From CAZRDB01 sp964598695 (GTDB lineage: Bacteria; Armatimonadota; Zipacnadia; UBA1398), in the NCBI GenBank assembly GCA_964598695.1, contig CAZRDB010000179.1, positions 1 through 10,589 of the forward strand: 10,589 nt of DNA. Reading direction: 5' to 3'. Each line of letters opens with the position of its first letter. The first letter of the stretch is position 1. Under the pieces are notes generated by a model. The model did not search any database and was not told the origin of the DNA. It saw only the letters and a list, made by a program, of their open reading frames with translations. Both the position numbers and the translations under genes were made by a program. Below, piece after piece: positions 1-6,494 of this stretch.

Positions 1-178
1 GGAGCCCGCGGCGTCCACGGGCACGAGCCGACATCGCTTCACCCACCCATGCTCTATTGGCCGGGACCCGCGCCGGACCTGCCGACTCGCGGAGCCGCTT
101 GGTCCTCGCCGCGCCCGGGATCCCCGGGAGCACGCCGCCGTGCCGGCTCCCCGTGGGGGCCAGAGAGGTAGGATCGCC
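1..178. other. Non-coding leader before the chaN-like gene
   Basis: I see no convincing gene here. Short open frames exist on both strands but look like random GC-rich frames. No clear -35/-10 pair stands out. The last few bases supply the probable ribosome binding site (purine-rich AGAGAGGTAGGA) of the gene starting at 179. Confidence 0.5.
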
Positions 179-1102
179 ATGAACCGCACGATCGCCTGCG
201 CGACGGTCCTCGGCCTGCTTGCCGCCGCTTCGTGGGCACAGCCCGAACGGCGGGCCCTGTGGGTCGACATGCTCGAGGGAGAGCCGTTGGCGTACGCCGA
301 CATGGTGGCCGACCTCGCGTCGGTCGACGTGGTCTACCTCGGGGAGACCCACTCGCTCGAGCGGCACCACGCGCTGCAGGCCGAGATCATCCGCGACCTC
401 GCGGCCGGGGAGCGCGGGATCGTCGTCGCCATGGAGCAGTTGCTGGTGGGGCGCCAGCCCGAGGTCGATCGCTACAACGCGGGGGAGACTTCGTTCGACG
501 AACTCGCGGCTGCCATCGCGTGGGGGAAGACGTGGGGCAACTACGCCGACTACCGCGGGGTTCTCGATGCGGCGCGCGCCGCGCGCGGCCCCGTCCTGGG
601 CCTCAACGTGGAGCGCGACGTCCTCGTCGCGCTGGCGCGCGACGGGCTTGACGGGCTCGCGCCCGAACTGCGCGCGGCGCTGCCCGAGGAGCTGGACCTG
701 GAGAACCCCGTTCACGACCGCGCGCTCTCGCTCGCGATGCCGGCGCACGGTGGCATGGGGCCGGAGATGCTCGCGGCGATGCGGCGAGCCCAGATGGCCC
801 GGGACGAGTGCATGGCGGACGCCCTCTGCCGGTTCCTGCGCAGCGAGGAGGGGCGGGGCCGCGTCGCGGTGGTCCTCTGCGGCAGTTGGCACGCCGCTTT
901 CGGGGTCGGGATGCCGGCGCGGGTGCGGCGGCGGATGCCGGAGCTGCGCGATCGGATCGTGCTGATGTCGGACAGCGGCGACCTGGTGCTCTCGCCCCAG
1001 GAGGCGGCGATGGCCGAGCATGGCGAGGTCACGCACGAGGACCTGCGGGCACTCGGGGCTCCGCTGGCCGACTACCTGCACGTGGTCGAGCCGGCCGAGT
1101 AG
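179..1102 (+). CDS. ChaN-like (DUF399 family) secreted protein
   Basis: The 307-residue product resembles the ChaN/DUF399 family, whose best-known member is an iron-regulated haem-binding lipoprotein. The core starts with VVYLGETHSLERHH (residues 51-64), the family's GExH...HH signature, followed by MEQ (85-87), WGNYADYR (119-126) and a late GSWHAAFG segment whose His is a likely ligand. Residues 1-20 form a signal peptide (short basic start, LGLLAAAS core, cleavage near SWA/QP) with no lipobox Cys, so it is probably a soluble periplasmic protein rather than a lipoprotein. I chose the ATG at 179 over one 13 codons upstream because AGAGAGG/AGGA lies just before it and the signal peptide then begins correctly. 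It ends with TAG and is the only plus-strand gene, convergent with tRNA-fMet. The family assignment is good; haem binding is inferred. Confidence 0.8.
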   Translation: MNRTIACATVLGLLAAASWAQPERRALWVDMLEGEPLAYADMVADLASVDVVYLGETHSLERHHALQAEIIRDLAAGERGIVVAMEQLLVGRQPEVDRYNAGETSFDELAAAIAWGKTWGNYADYRGVLDAARAARGPVLGLNVERDVLVALARDGLDGLAPELRAALPEELDLENPVHDRALSLAMPAHGGMGPEMLAAMRRAQMARDECMADALCRFLRSEEGRGRVAVVLCGSWHAAFGVGMPARVRRRMPELRDRIVLMSDSGDLVLSPQEAAMAEHGEVTHEDLRALGAPLADYLHVVEPAE

Positions 1103-1141
1103 CGTCCGCGCCTCGCGGGGCCGGTTCCCCGACCGACGACA

Positions 1142-1197
1142 AACCGGCCCCGGAGAGACGACAGGCCAAAGCCCACCATCATCTTCCGGAGCCGGTT
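1142..1197 (-). terminator. Long hairpin after tRNA-fMet, probable terminator
   Basis: Arms 1185-1197 and 1142-1154 pair over 13 bp. After a single bulged base (1155) pairing continues between 1176-1184 and 1156-1164 for 9 bp, leaving a loop of about 11 nt. Four pairs are G-U wobbles only when read on the minus strand (1190/1149, 1181/1159, 1178/1162, 1177/1163); on the plus strand they become A-C mismatches. The structure therefore fits minus-strand RNA, starting 10 nt after the tRNA 3' end. UUU straddles the base of the stem, but there is no long U tract. The outer stem could also help stop the convergent chaN-like transcript. Confidence 0.6.
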
Positions 1198-1207
1198 ACA
1201 CAGTGCA

Positions 1208-1284
1208 TGGTAGCGGGGGCAGGATTTGAACCTGCGACCTACGGGTTATGAGCCCGTCGAGCTGCCTGGCTGCTCCACCCCGCG
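1208..1284 (-). tRNA. Initiator tRNA-fMet (anticodon CAT)
   Basis: A 77-nt gene folds into a full cloverleaf with an encoded 3' CCA (1208-1210). The anticodon CAT is at 1248-1250 in the loop CTCATAA. Initiator hallmarks are visible: three consecutive G-C pairs in the anticodon stem (GGG/CCC), an A11-U24 pair in the D stem (GAGC/GCTC), and an unpaired first acceptor position. The mismatch here is C1 x U72, where Escherichia coli has C1 x A72. The T arm is GCAGG-TTCAAAT-CCTGC. The sequence is close to E. coli tRNA-fMet throughout. The gene has its own promoter and a downstream hairpin, so it is a single-gene transcription unit. Confidence 0.97.
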
Positions 1285-1297
1285 TCGGGTAAGAAAG

Positions 1298-1326
1298 AGA
1301 ATACCGGCGACATCGGCCGATGTCAA
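1298..1326 (-). promoter_or_regulatory. Sigma70-type promoter of tRNA-fMet
   Basis: On the minus strand a perfect -35 TTGACA (1321-1326) is followed by exactly 17 bp and then TATTCT (1298-1303, 4 of 6 matches to TATAAT). Transcription would start near 1291, giving a 5' leader of about 7 nt before the mature tRNA at 1284. No other TTGACA with a well-spaced -10 was noticed near a gene start. A 16-bp palindrome overlaps the -35 and spacer. Confidence 0.75.
1309..1324. repeat. 16-bp perfect palindrome in the tRNA promoter
   Basis: GACATCGGCCGATGTC is a perfect 16-bp inverted repeat without a spacer. It covers four bases of the -35 box and 12 of the 17 spacer bases, the position expected of a dimeric regulator's operator. 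It could also be chance in CG-rich DNA. It lacks a U tract, so it does not look like a terminator of the gene upstream. Confidence 0.5.
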
Positions 1327-1353
1327 GGCCGAATGGGCCGCGCGTGCCCGCGG

Positions 1354-2370
1354 CTAGATCCGGCGCGCCGGGCGGGGTGGGGCGGAGGCGAGGTGCGCCG
1401 TCCCGCCGGGGAGCGCCGCGAGCACCCGCCGCTGGATCGCCGCGAGCAGTTCGGCTCCCTCGCTGCTGGTCCGGAGCGTGGTACGGAGCATCGCGTCCTC
1501 GAGGCACAGCGCCGCACCGTCGACCGAGAGGCCGCAGCGGCCGAGGATCCAGGTCAGCTCGGCCGAGAAGACCTCCTCGGCGCCGTGGCCGCGCATGTAT
1601 GAGGAGGTCGGCTGGTGCTCCCGGGCCGAGCGCATCCCCTCGGCATGGATCCCGCCCGCGAGCACGATCTCCACCGTCGGCACGACCTCGACGCCCCACC
1701 AGAGCAGCCGTTCGAGGCCTGGCCGAGCGGCCTCGCGGGGGAGCGCCTCGACGACGGTCTCGGCCGCCGCGCGGCTGTAGACGCGGTAGCCGGCCTCGAG
1801 ATCGGGCTCGCCGTAGGGCGCCAGCCAGGTCTCGTCGAGCACGCGGCCCTGCTCGCGGGCGAGGGCGTAGCGCAGCGCCGAGAAGACGACGCGGCTGGTG
1901 ACCCCCTCCAGCTCGCCGCGGACGTAGCCGAGACCGCCGTGGCGCGCGACGCGGCGCCCGACGACTTCGACCCGATCGTTGCCTCGGTACGCGGCGACCT
2001 GGCGCGCGAGTTCCTCGAGCGCGGGAAGGTCGTAGGGGGAGTGGTCGCCGTCGCAGTCGATCACGGCGAGCCACGCGAGCGGCCGCCCGAGGAGCGCGCG
2101 CAGGCCCTCGACCATCGCGCCGGCCTTGCCCCGGTTGCGCTCGAGCACGAGCAGCGTCGGGCGCTCGCGTCCGGGCGCGACCGATGCGCAGGCGGCCTCC
2201 ACGTCATCGCGCATCCACGCCGCGCCGTCGAGCACGACCAGGACGTTGGGCCAGTGGACGCGGGTCCCGAGGCCATCGAGGGCCGACCGCAGCAGCGCCT
2301 GTCGCTCCGCGCTCGGGACCTCCGCGGGGAGGTAGGTGGGCATGACCACGCCCACGTCGTCGGCGGCCAT
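1354..2370 (-). CDS. GT2-like (GT-A fold) glycosyltransferase
   Basis: The 338-residue product resembles family 2 nucleotide-sugar glycosyltransferases. It opens with GVVMPTYLPA (residues 7-16), has the loop LERNRGKAGAM (76-86) typical of GT2 enzymes, and then VIDCDGDHSP (103-112), whose DCDGD fits the DxD metal/nucleotide-sugar motif. A later EPDLEAGYRVYSR segment could be an acceptor-side element. No membrane segment or signal peptide is seen, so it should be cytoplasmic. The ATG lies 17 nt after the HD-GYP stop with GGAG just upstream, making it the last gene of the sigma-factor operon. The C-terminal 20 or so residues are Pro/Arg-rich. The sugar and acceptor cannot be told; a nucleotidyltransferase-like enzyme of the same fold is the main alternative. 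Confidence 0.7.
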   Translation of the reverse strand: MAADDVGVVMPTYLPAEVPSAERQALLRSALDGLGTRVHWPNVLVVLDGAAWMRDDVEAACASVAPGRERPTLLVLERNRGKAGAMVEGLRALLGRPLAWLAVIDCDGDHSPYDLPALEELARQVAAYRGNDRVEVVGRRVARHGGLGYVRGELEGVTSRVVFSALRYALAREQGRVLDETWLAPYGEPDLEAGYRVYSRAAAETVVEALPREAARPGLERLLWWGVEVVPTVEIVLAGGIHAEGMRSAREHQPTSSYMRGHGAEEVFSAELTWILGRCGLSVDGAALCLEDAMLRTTLRTSSEGAELLAAIQRRVLAALPGGTAHLASAPPRPARRI

Positions 2371-2387
2371 CGTCTCCGGCGTTCCTC

Positions 2388-3653
2388 TCAGGAAGGGCGG
2401 CTCGGCGTCTCCGGGGGCGGGACGTGCTCGACGTCCTTCACCTGAAGGTAGATCCGGTGGAGTTCGTCGGCCCGGCTGAGCAGCGCCTCGGCGCAGAGCG
2501 GATCGAAGTGGTGACCGGCGTCCTGTGCGATGCGGTCGAGCGCCTCCTCGAAGCTGGACGCCGGCTTGTAGACCCGTACCGAGCTGACGCAGTCGAGCGC
2601 GTCGACCATCGCGATGATGCGGCCGTTGAGGGGGATCTCCTCGCCGGCCAGGCCGCGGGGGTACCCGGCGCCGTCCCAGCGCTCATGGTGGGTGAAGGCA
2701 ACCTCGGCCGAGGCCCGCATGACCGGGGCGCTCGACTCCGCGAGGATCCGATGGCCGATGACGGTGTGCTCCTGCATGACGGTCCACTCCTCATCCGAGA
2801 GAGGACCTCGCTTGAGCAGGATGGAGTCAGGCACGCCGAGCTTGCCGATGTCGTGCATGGGCGCCGCGAACCGCAGGAGGTCGACATCGTCCCGCGAGAA
2901 GCCGAGGGCCGAGGCGACCACGCGGGCGTACTGGCTCACGCGCTGGATGTGGCTCGCGGTGTTGGGCTCGCGGTACTCCGCCGCGATCGACAGCCGGACC
3001 ACCGTCTCGTAGTAGGCCGACCGGAGCTGCTCGGTGAGCTGGGCGTTGCGGATCGCCACGGCGGCCTGTGAGGCCAGTGAGCGGACCATCGGCTCGAGCT
3101 GCGGGGGGAAGGGGACCGGTGTGTCGGCGTCCTCGAGGGCGTTCACCAGCTGCAGCACGCCGACGAGGTCGCCGCTGGGATCGTGCATGGGCACGGCGAG
3201 CACCGACTGGGTGCGGTAGTGGTTGCGTTCGTCCCACGAGCCATCGAAGTGGAACGGAGCGCTGGATGGCAGGGCGTAGGCGTCGGAGACCATCACCGCC
3301 CGGCCGGTCGTCGCGACCCAGCCGGCGATCGAGCGCACGTCGGCCGGCATGCGGGCGCCCTCGTTGAGCACCTCGCCGCCGGGCCCTCCGCGGCGTCGCA
3401 GAGTCTCGTTCTGCCAGACGGTGAGGTAGAGGTCAGCGCCCTCGCGGATGTAGAGCGTGCCGCCGTCGCAGTGCGCGAAGTGGCGCGCTTCGGTGACGAT
3501 GCGCTCGAGCAGCTCATCGAGATCCGAGGTGCCCGTGAGCGCGATCCCGACGCTCGTGAGCCCCTGCAGCATTGCCGTCGCATCGAGCAAGGCCACTCCG
3601 CCTCGATCCGGGTTGGCGGGCCGACCGCGACGGTCGGCTCCACCCGAGAGCAT
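2388..3653 (-). CDS. GAF and HD-GYP domain protein, probable c-di-GMP phosphodiesterase
   Basis: With the ATG at 3653 the product is 421 residues. A GAF sensor domain spans about residues 30-205 (VLAVPMHDPSGDLVGVLQLVN near 151-171) and a helical linker leads into an HD-GYP domain at about 215-405. The active site is complete: His235 in NTASHIQRV, the HD pair at 267-268 in HDIGKLGVPDSILLKRG, and HHERWDGAGYP at 322-332. Such domains hydrolyse c-di-GMP at a binuclear metal centre in the cytoplasm; here the GAF domain would sense the signal. The segment after GYP, normally DALTSDRPYK, reads DCVSSVRVYK, a mild divergence. It lies 38 nt after the preceding gene. The start is uncertain: there is no clear Shine-Dalgarno at 3653, and a GTG at 3596 also fits because similarity begins only around LLDATAMLQGL. 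Confidence 0.85.
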   Translation of the reverse strand: MLSGGADRRGRPANPDRGGVALLDATAMLQGLTSVGIALTGTSDLDELLERIVTEARHFAHCDGGTLYIREGADLYLTVWQNETLRRRGGPGGEVLNEGARMPADVRSIAGWVATTGRAVMVSDAYALPSSAPFHFDGSWDERNHYRTQSVLAVPMHDPSGDLVGVLQLVNALEDADTPVPFPPQLEPMVRSLASQAAVAIRNAQLTEQLRSAYYETVVRLSIAAEYREPNTASHIQRVSQYARVVASALGFSRDDVDLLRFAAPMHDIGKLGVPDSILLKRGPLSDEEWTVMQEHTVIGHRILAESSAPVMRASAEVAFTHHERWDGAGYPRGLAGEEIPLNGRIIAMVDALDCVSSVRVYKPASSFEEALDRIAQDAGHHFDPLCAEALLSRADELHRIYLQVKDVEHVPPPETPSRPS

Positions 3654-3691
3654 GGTTCGGCAGAGCGGCCCCAAGGCCTCCCCGAGCCTGC

Positions 3692-5005
3692 CTACCGGTC
3701 GCCGTCCCAGACGGCTCTGCGGTCGCCGGTCGGCAAGGGGGCCAAGGCCGCGTCGTCCTCGGGCAGCGCCTGCGGTGTCGCGAGGTCGGGCGCAAGCCGG
3801 TCGATGAGCTTGGGCGAGAGCGGCGTCAGCCAGACTTGGCCGGCGGCGTCGAAGAGCATGGGCAGCCGCCACGACCCGTCGTCCTCGCGGACCACCAGGG
3901 CCTGGCCGCGCTGGATCCCGGCGAACAGGCGCAGTGAGGCGTCATCGGCCGACCGCGGGCGCGTGATCGCCTGCTGCTGCACCGTGTTGCTGTTCGCCAT
4001 GCCGCCCGCATAGCCACCGGCGGACCAAGATGCCCCCATGCCGCCCCCGAAGCCGCTGCCGCCCCGCTGGACCCGGCTCGAGGTGAAGCCGGCGCCCGGG
4101 ACGAGCCAGGCGATCGAGTAGGCCACGACGGCTGAGCGGCCGTCCTCGGCGAGCCGGGGCGGGTAGACGCCGAGCAACTCCCCCGTCCGGAAGGCGGACA
4201 GCATCGGCCCCGCAGAGGCTCCGGCGCCCAAGCCGCCTCGCCCCTCCGACCGGCCGGGCGACGAGTCGAGAGGAAGCTCCGTGCGCGCCAGGACGGCCGA
4301 GAACTCGGCCTCGCTGATCTGGCCGCGAGCCTCGGTGGTCGTGAGGGCGTACATCCCGGCGACATCGGGGGCAGGCGCGTCCTCGGCCGGGACCAGCCAC
4401 TTCTCGATGTAGGCGCGGACGGTGTCCTCCGGGCCGGGCTCCGCGGGCGCCGGGACGTCCAGAGCGCGCACCCGGGCCGCGACTGACGCGACGGCCTGCT
4501 CCGAGCCGGTCAGCGCGATCTGCGGTGGGTCGAGCCGGCAGACGATGCCCACGCCGCTGTCGCGCACGAGCGCCTCCGCCCCGAGCCGGGCCCGCACCGA
4601 GCGCGGATCCGCGTTCTGCAGGTCGACGGTCGTCGTCGTTTCCGCGATCAGCTCGGCGACCGAGCCCATCCGACCGAGATCGATGAAGAACCGCGCCGCC
4701 GTCGCCGCATCGGGGAAGGAGAGCACGACACCCATGCCGCCGCCCTCGGGACCCGTGCGCTGGATGCTCCGCGCCTCGCCCTGGTAGACGGCCTCCATCG
4801 CGGCGAGCAGCCGCGCATCGGCCTCGCTCGCGGGCCAGACCATCACCTGGATGGGGCACTGATCGCTCCAGGCGCGCCCGGGGGCGTCGCCCCGGCTCAG
4901 GTTCCCGCCATCGAGCAGGCCGCCCTGGGCGAGCGCGGGCGCGAGAAGGGCGACGGCCGAGAGGCCGACGGCGAGACGGGTGAGTCCGTGACAGACCTTG
5001 CTCAT
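3692..5005 (-). CDS. Exported protein with secretin_N-like and possible NTF2-like segments
   Basis: I do not recognise a named family for this 437-residue protein. Residues 1-26 are a clear signal peptide (LAVGLSAVALLAPALA/Q). Residues about 50-185 carry a segment ending IALTGSEQAVASVAARVRALDVP that resembles the short repeated secretin_N/NolW domain seen in outer-membrane secretins; the secretin pore itself is absent. Residues about 192-400 (DTVRAYIEKW, then ALTTTEARGQISEAEF, ending VVREDDGSWRL) look like an NTF2-like fold, interrupted by a Gly/Ser-rich, low-complexity stretch at 258-345. It probably acts in the periplasm or at the outer membrane. The start is well set: ATG shares ATGA with the anti-sigma stop, and GGAGGTGG (5013-5020) lies 7 nt upstream. 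Its position suggests it works with the sigma/anti-sigma pair, as a stimulus sensor or envelope target. Confidence 0.6.
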   Translation of the reverse strand: MSKVCHGLTRLAVGLSAVALLAPALAQGGLLDGGNLSRGDAPGRAWSDQCPIQVMVWPASEADARLLAAMEAVYQGEARSIQRTGPEGGGMGVVLSFPDAATAARFFIDLGRMGSVAELIAETTTTVDLQNADPRSVRARLGAEALVRDSGVGIVCRLDPPQIALTGSEQAVASVAARVRALDVPAPAEPGPEDTVRAYIEKWLVPAEDAPAPDVAGMYALTTTEARGQISEAEFSAVLARTELPLDSSPGRSEGRGGLGAGASAGPMLSAFRTGELLGVYPPRLAEDGRSAVVAYSIAWLVPGAGFTSSRVQRGGSGFGGGMGASWSAGGYAGGMANSNTVQQQAITRPRSADDASLRLFAGIQRGQALVVREDDGSWRLPMLFDAAGQVWLTPLSPKLIDRLAPDLATPQALPEDDAALAPLPTGDRRAVWDGDR

Positions 5006-5790
5006 GGCTGAGCCACCTCCGACGGGCGAGTGGGCGCGCCGGTGGCCGGCGCGTTGCGAACGGGTTCCGGAGAGAGCGAGCCCGGCGACGCGAGCGAGAC
5101 GTTGCGGACGGGGTCGGCGGGCGCGCTGACCGGCACCTCGAACGAGTGGCTCGCGGCGCGGACCTCGAGCACGGCGCGGGTCTCCGGCAGAGCCAGTGCC
5201 TCCTCGATGGCGCGCGTGTCCATCGACGCGACATCGACCACGGCTGTGCCTGCGCCCGGGCCCGCGGGCGCGCGGCGCGGCCCGGCGCGGCCCGGGGAGG
5301 GCCGGCTCGCGGCGCGCCGAGAGTGCGCCGGCTTCGCCTCGGCCAGAGGCTTCTCCGTGGGCTGCACCGTGGGGGTCGGCGTGGCGGGAACGGCCGCCGG
5401 CGGCTCGGGCAGCGCCGGCGCAACGGCAGTCGTGACCGGCGCTGCCCCGTGCGGTGCCCCGGAGGTCGGTTGGCGCCACGTGAGGAGCCCGCCGACGGCC
5501 AGGGCCGTGACGACTGTCGCCGAGACAGCCGCGACGGCGGGCCAGGGCAGGCCCGGGCGGACGCGGGCGCCTCGCAGCGCCGCATCGAGCCGTCGCCCAA
5601 GCCGCGGCGGGAGCGCACGCGCGGGAGCCGAGTCCGACAGCAAGCGCTCCAGGGCCTGCTCCGCGCGGTAGTGGGCGGCACAGGCGGGACAGGCGGCGAG
5701 ATGGTGGGCAGCGGACGGTGGGAGCGTGCCGCACTCCCGGAGCAGCGAGGGGTCGCGCGCCAAGATGCTCCGAAGCTCGTCGCAGGTCAT
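5002..5790 (-). CDS. Membrane anti-sigma factor with zinc-finger-like ZAS motif
   Basis: The 262-residue product fits a single-pass anti-sigma factor. The cytoplasmic part (1-80) holds H30-x3-C34-x2-C37 in HLAACPAC, the core of the ZAS zinc-binding motif that clamps ECF sigma factors. One membrane helix follows at about 81-105. The rest should be periplasmic: a Pro/Ala-rich linker (110-180), then a small conserved-looking patch VDVASMDTRAIEEALALP (185-202) and a tail with PVRN at 227-230 and again at 243-246. The ATG overlaps the sigma stop as ATGA, and a very strong AGGAGG lies at 5801-5806. This tight sigma-then-anti-sigma coupling is typical of ECF systems and implies that release of the sigma factor responds to an envelope signal. 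The signal is unknown. Confidence 0.8.
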   Translation of the reverse strand: MTCDELRSILARDPSLLRECGTLPPSAAHHLAACPACAAHYRAEQALERLLSDSAPARALPPRLGRRLDAALRGARVRPGLPWPAVAAVSATVVTALAVGGLLTWRQPTSGAPHGAAPVTTAVAPALPEPPAAVPATPTPTVQPTEKPLAEAKPAHSRRAASRPSPGRAGPRRAPAGPGAGTAVVDVASMDTRAIEEALALPETRAVLEVRAASHSFEVPVSAPADPVRNVSLASPGSLSPEPVRNAPATGAPTRPSEVAQP

Positions 5791-6299
5791 GATGCGAACC
5801 CCTCCTCTCCCAGTCTCTCTCGCAGGATCCGGCGGGCCTCGTGCAGTCGCGAGGCCACCGTACCGCGGTTGATCCGCAATGCGCGGGCGACATCGTTCAG
5901 CTCGAGGCCCTCGAAGTAGAAGAGCACCACGGCGGCCCGGAGTTTCGGTGTGAGTTCTCGCACCGCGTCACGGACGGCGACGGCCAGGGCGACATCGTGT
6001 GCCGCGGCGACGGGCCCTCCGTGGTCATCCTCTTCGAGGCGATCGACCGGCCGCCTGCGTCGGGTGTGGCGGATGGCGAGGTTGATCGCGATGCGGGTGA
6101 CCCAGGTGCGCAGGGAGGACTCGCCGCGGTAGCGCGGGAGGGCCCGGANNNNNNNNNNCTCCGCCTCCTCGGGGCCGGCCATCCCCACAAGCACGGCGTA
6201 GACGTGTGGCCGCAGGGGCTCGGAGAGGCGGATGAACGCCTCCGGGTCCCCCTCACGGGCCCGCCGAAGCATCTCGGCCTCCGGCAGGTCACACGCCAT
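5787..6299 (-). CDS. ECF RNA polymerase sigma factor, interrupted by a 10-N gap
   Basis: The product is a sigma70-family ECF factor of about 170 residues, four of them unknown. Region 2 is recognised by MLRRAREGDPEAF (10-22) and ALPRYRGESSLRTW (53-66), with the helix RIAINLAIRHTRRRR. Region 4 is LTPKLRAAVVLFYFEGLELNDVARALRINRGTVASRLHEARR (about 116-157), with its helix-turn-helix. The N run at 6149-6158 removes the segment that normally reads like DLVQETFLRAF, part of the core-binding and promoter-melting region. The frame is preserved across it. I chose the ATG at 6299, with GGGAGT at 6306-6311 six nt upstream, over ATGs at 6356 and 6431: similarity begins there, and the 6431 start would lie upstream of the candidate promoter. 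The gene heads an operon and probably controls its own transcription. Confidence 0.9.
   Translation of the reverse strand: MACDLPEAEMLRRAREGDPEAFIRLSEPLRPHVYAVLVGMAGPEEAEXXXXRALPRYRGESSLRTWVTRIAINLAIRHTRRRRPVDRLEEDDHGGPVAAAHDVALAVAVRDAVRELTPKLRAAVVLFYFEGLELNDVARALRINRGTVASRLHEARRILRERLGEEGFAS
6149..6158. other. 10-N assembly gap within the sigma-factor gene
   Basis: Ten Ns interrupt sigma region 2. Comparing the flanking EEAE and RALPRYRGE with the usual ECF pattern, about 11 residues belong between them, but the Ns plus two known bases supply only four. The true gap is probably nearer 31 nt, so 10 N is likely a placeholder. The difference of 21 keeps the frame. Confidence 0.9.
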
Positions 6300-6367
6300 C
6301 GCGAGACTCCCGCTCCTGCGATTCGGTATCCACAGCGCTTCGGCAAGCTCCTGCATCGCGAACACCC

Positions 6368-6373
6368 ATTGTA
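6368..6373 (-). promoter_or_regulatory. Candidate -10 box of the sigma-factor operon
   Basis: TACAAT (5 of 6 matches to TATAAT) lies on the minus strand 68 nt before the sigma ATG at 6299, in the spacer after clpX. No good -35 is seen at 16-18 bp, and no GGAAC-type ECF -35 either. The call therefore rests on the -10 alone. Confidence 0.35.
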
Positions 6374-6420
6374 GCGGACGCACGGGCGGGGGGCGGGATT
6401 CGATCGGTGGCGCCGAGATG

Positions 6421-6461
6421 CCACGAGCCACGGCTGCGGGTGCAGGCGCGTGGCTCGGTGG
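6421..6461 (-). terminator. Hairpin downstream of clpX, possible terminator
   Basis: Arms 6424-6432 and 6449-6457 are a perfect 9-bp inverted repeat (CGAGCCACG). With one bulged base the stem extends three more pairs to 6421/6461. Inside, CTGC-GGGT-GCAG (6434-6445) forms a second small stem. It sits 34-74 nt after the clpX stop. There is no U tract on either strand, so it may stop transcription inefficiently, stabilise the clpX mRNA 3' end, or do both. Confidence 0.45.
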
Positions 6462-6485
6462 GCGATCGGTGGGTTGTCGGTGAGG
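6455..6485. repeat. Three tandem TCGGTG repeats with 11-bp period
   Basis: TCGGTGGG at 6455 and 6466 and TCGGTGAG at 6477 are separated by 3 bp each, giving an exact 11-bp period, about one DNA turn. A further copy (TCGGTGG) sits at 6404, inside a 10-bp direct repeat CGATCGGTGG (6401-6410 and 6463-6472). The array lies between the clpX stop and the candidate sigma promoter. It could be a multi-site operator; the function is unknown. Confidence 0.5.
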
Positions 6486-6494
6486 GCCGAGCCG

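Noticed and set aside
1196..2074. A 292-codon minus-strand frame overlapping the tRNA and the GT gene
   Set aside because: It is an Arg/Pro/Gly-rich shadow of the GT2-like gene running into the tRNA, without domain features.
5006..5893. Possible N-terminal extension of the exported protein (frame open to 5893)
   Set aside because: The extension is Arg/Pro/Ala-rich random-looking sequence that overlaps the anti-sigma gene completely. The signal peptide and strong ribosome site place the start at 5005.
6300..6431. Longer start for the sigma factor at 6431 or 6356
   Set aside because: ECF similarity begins at the ATG at 6299, which has its own GGGAGT site, and the candidate -10 at 6368 lies inside the longer reading.
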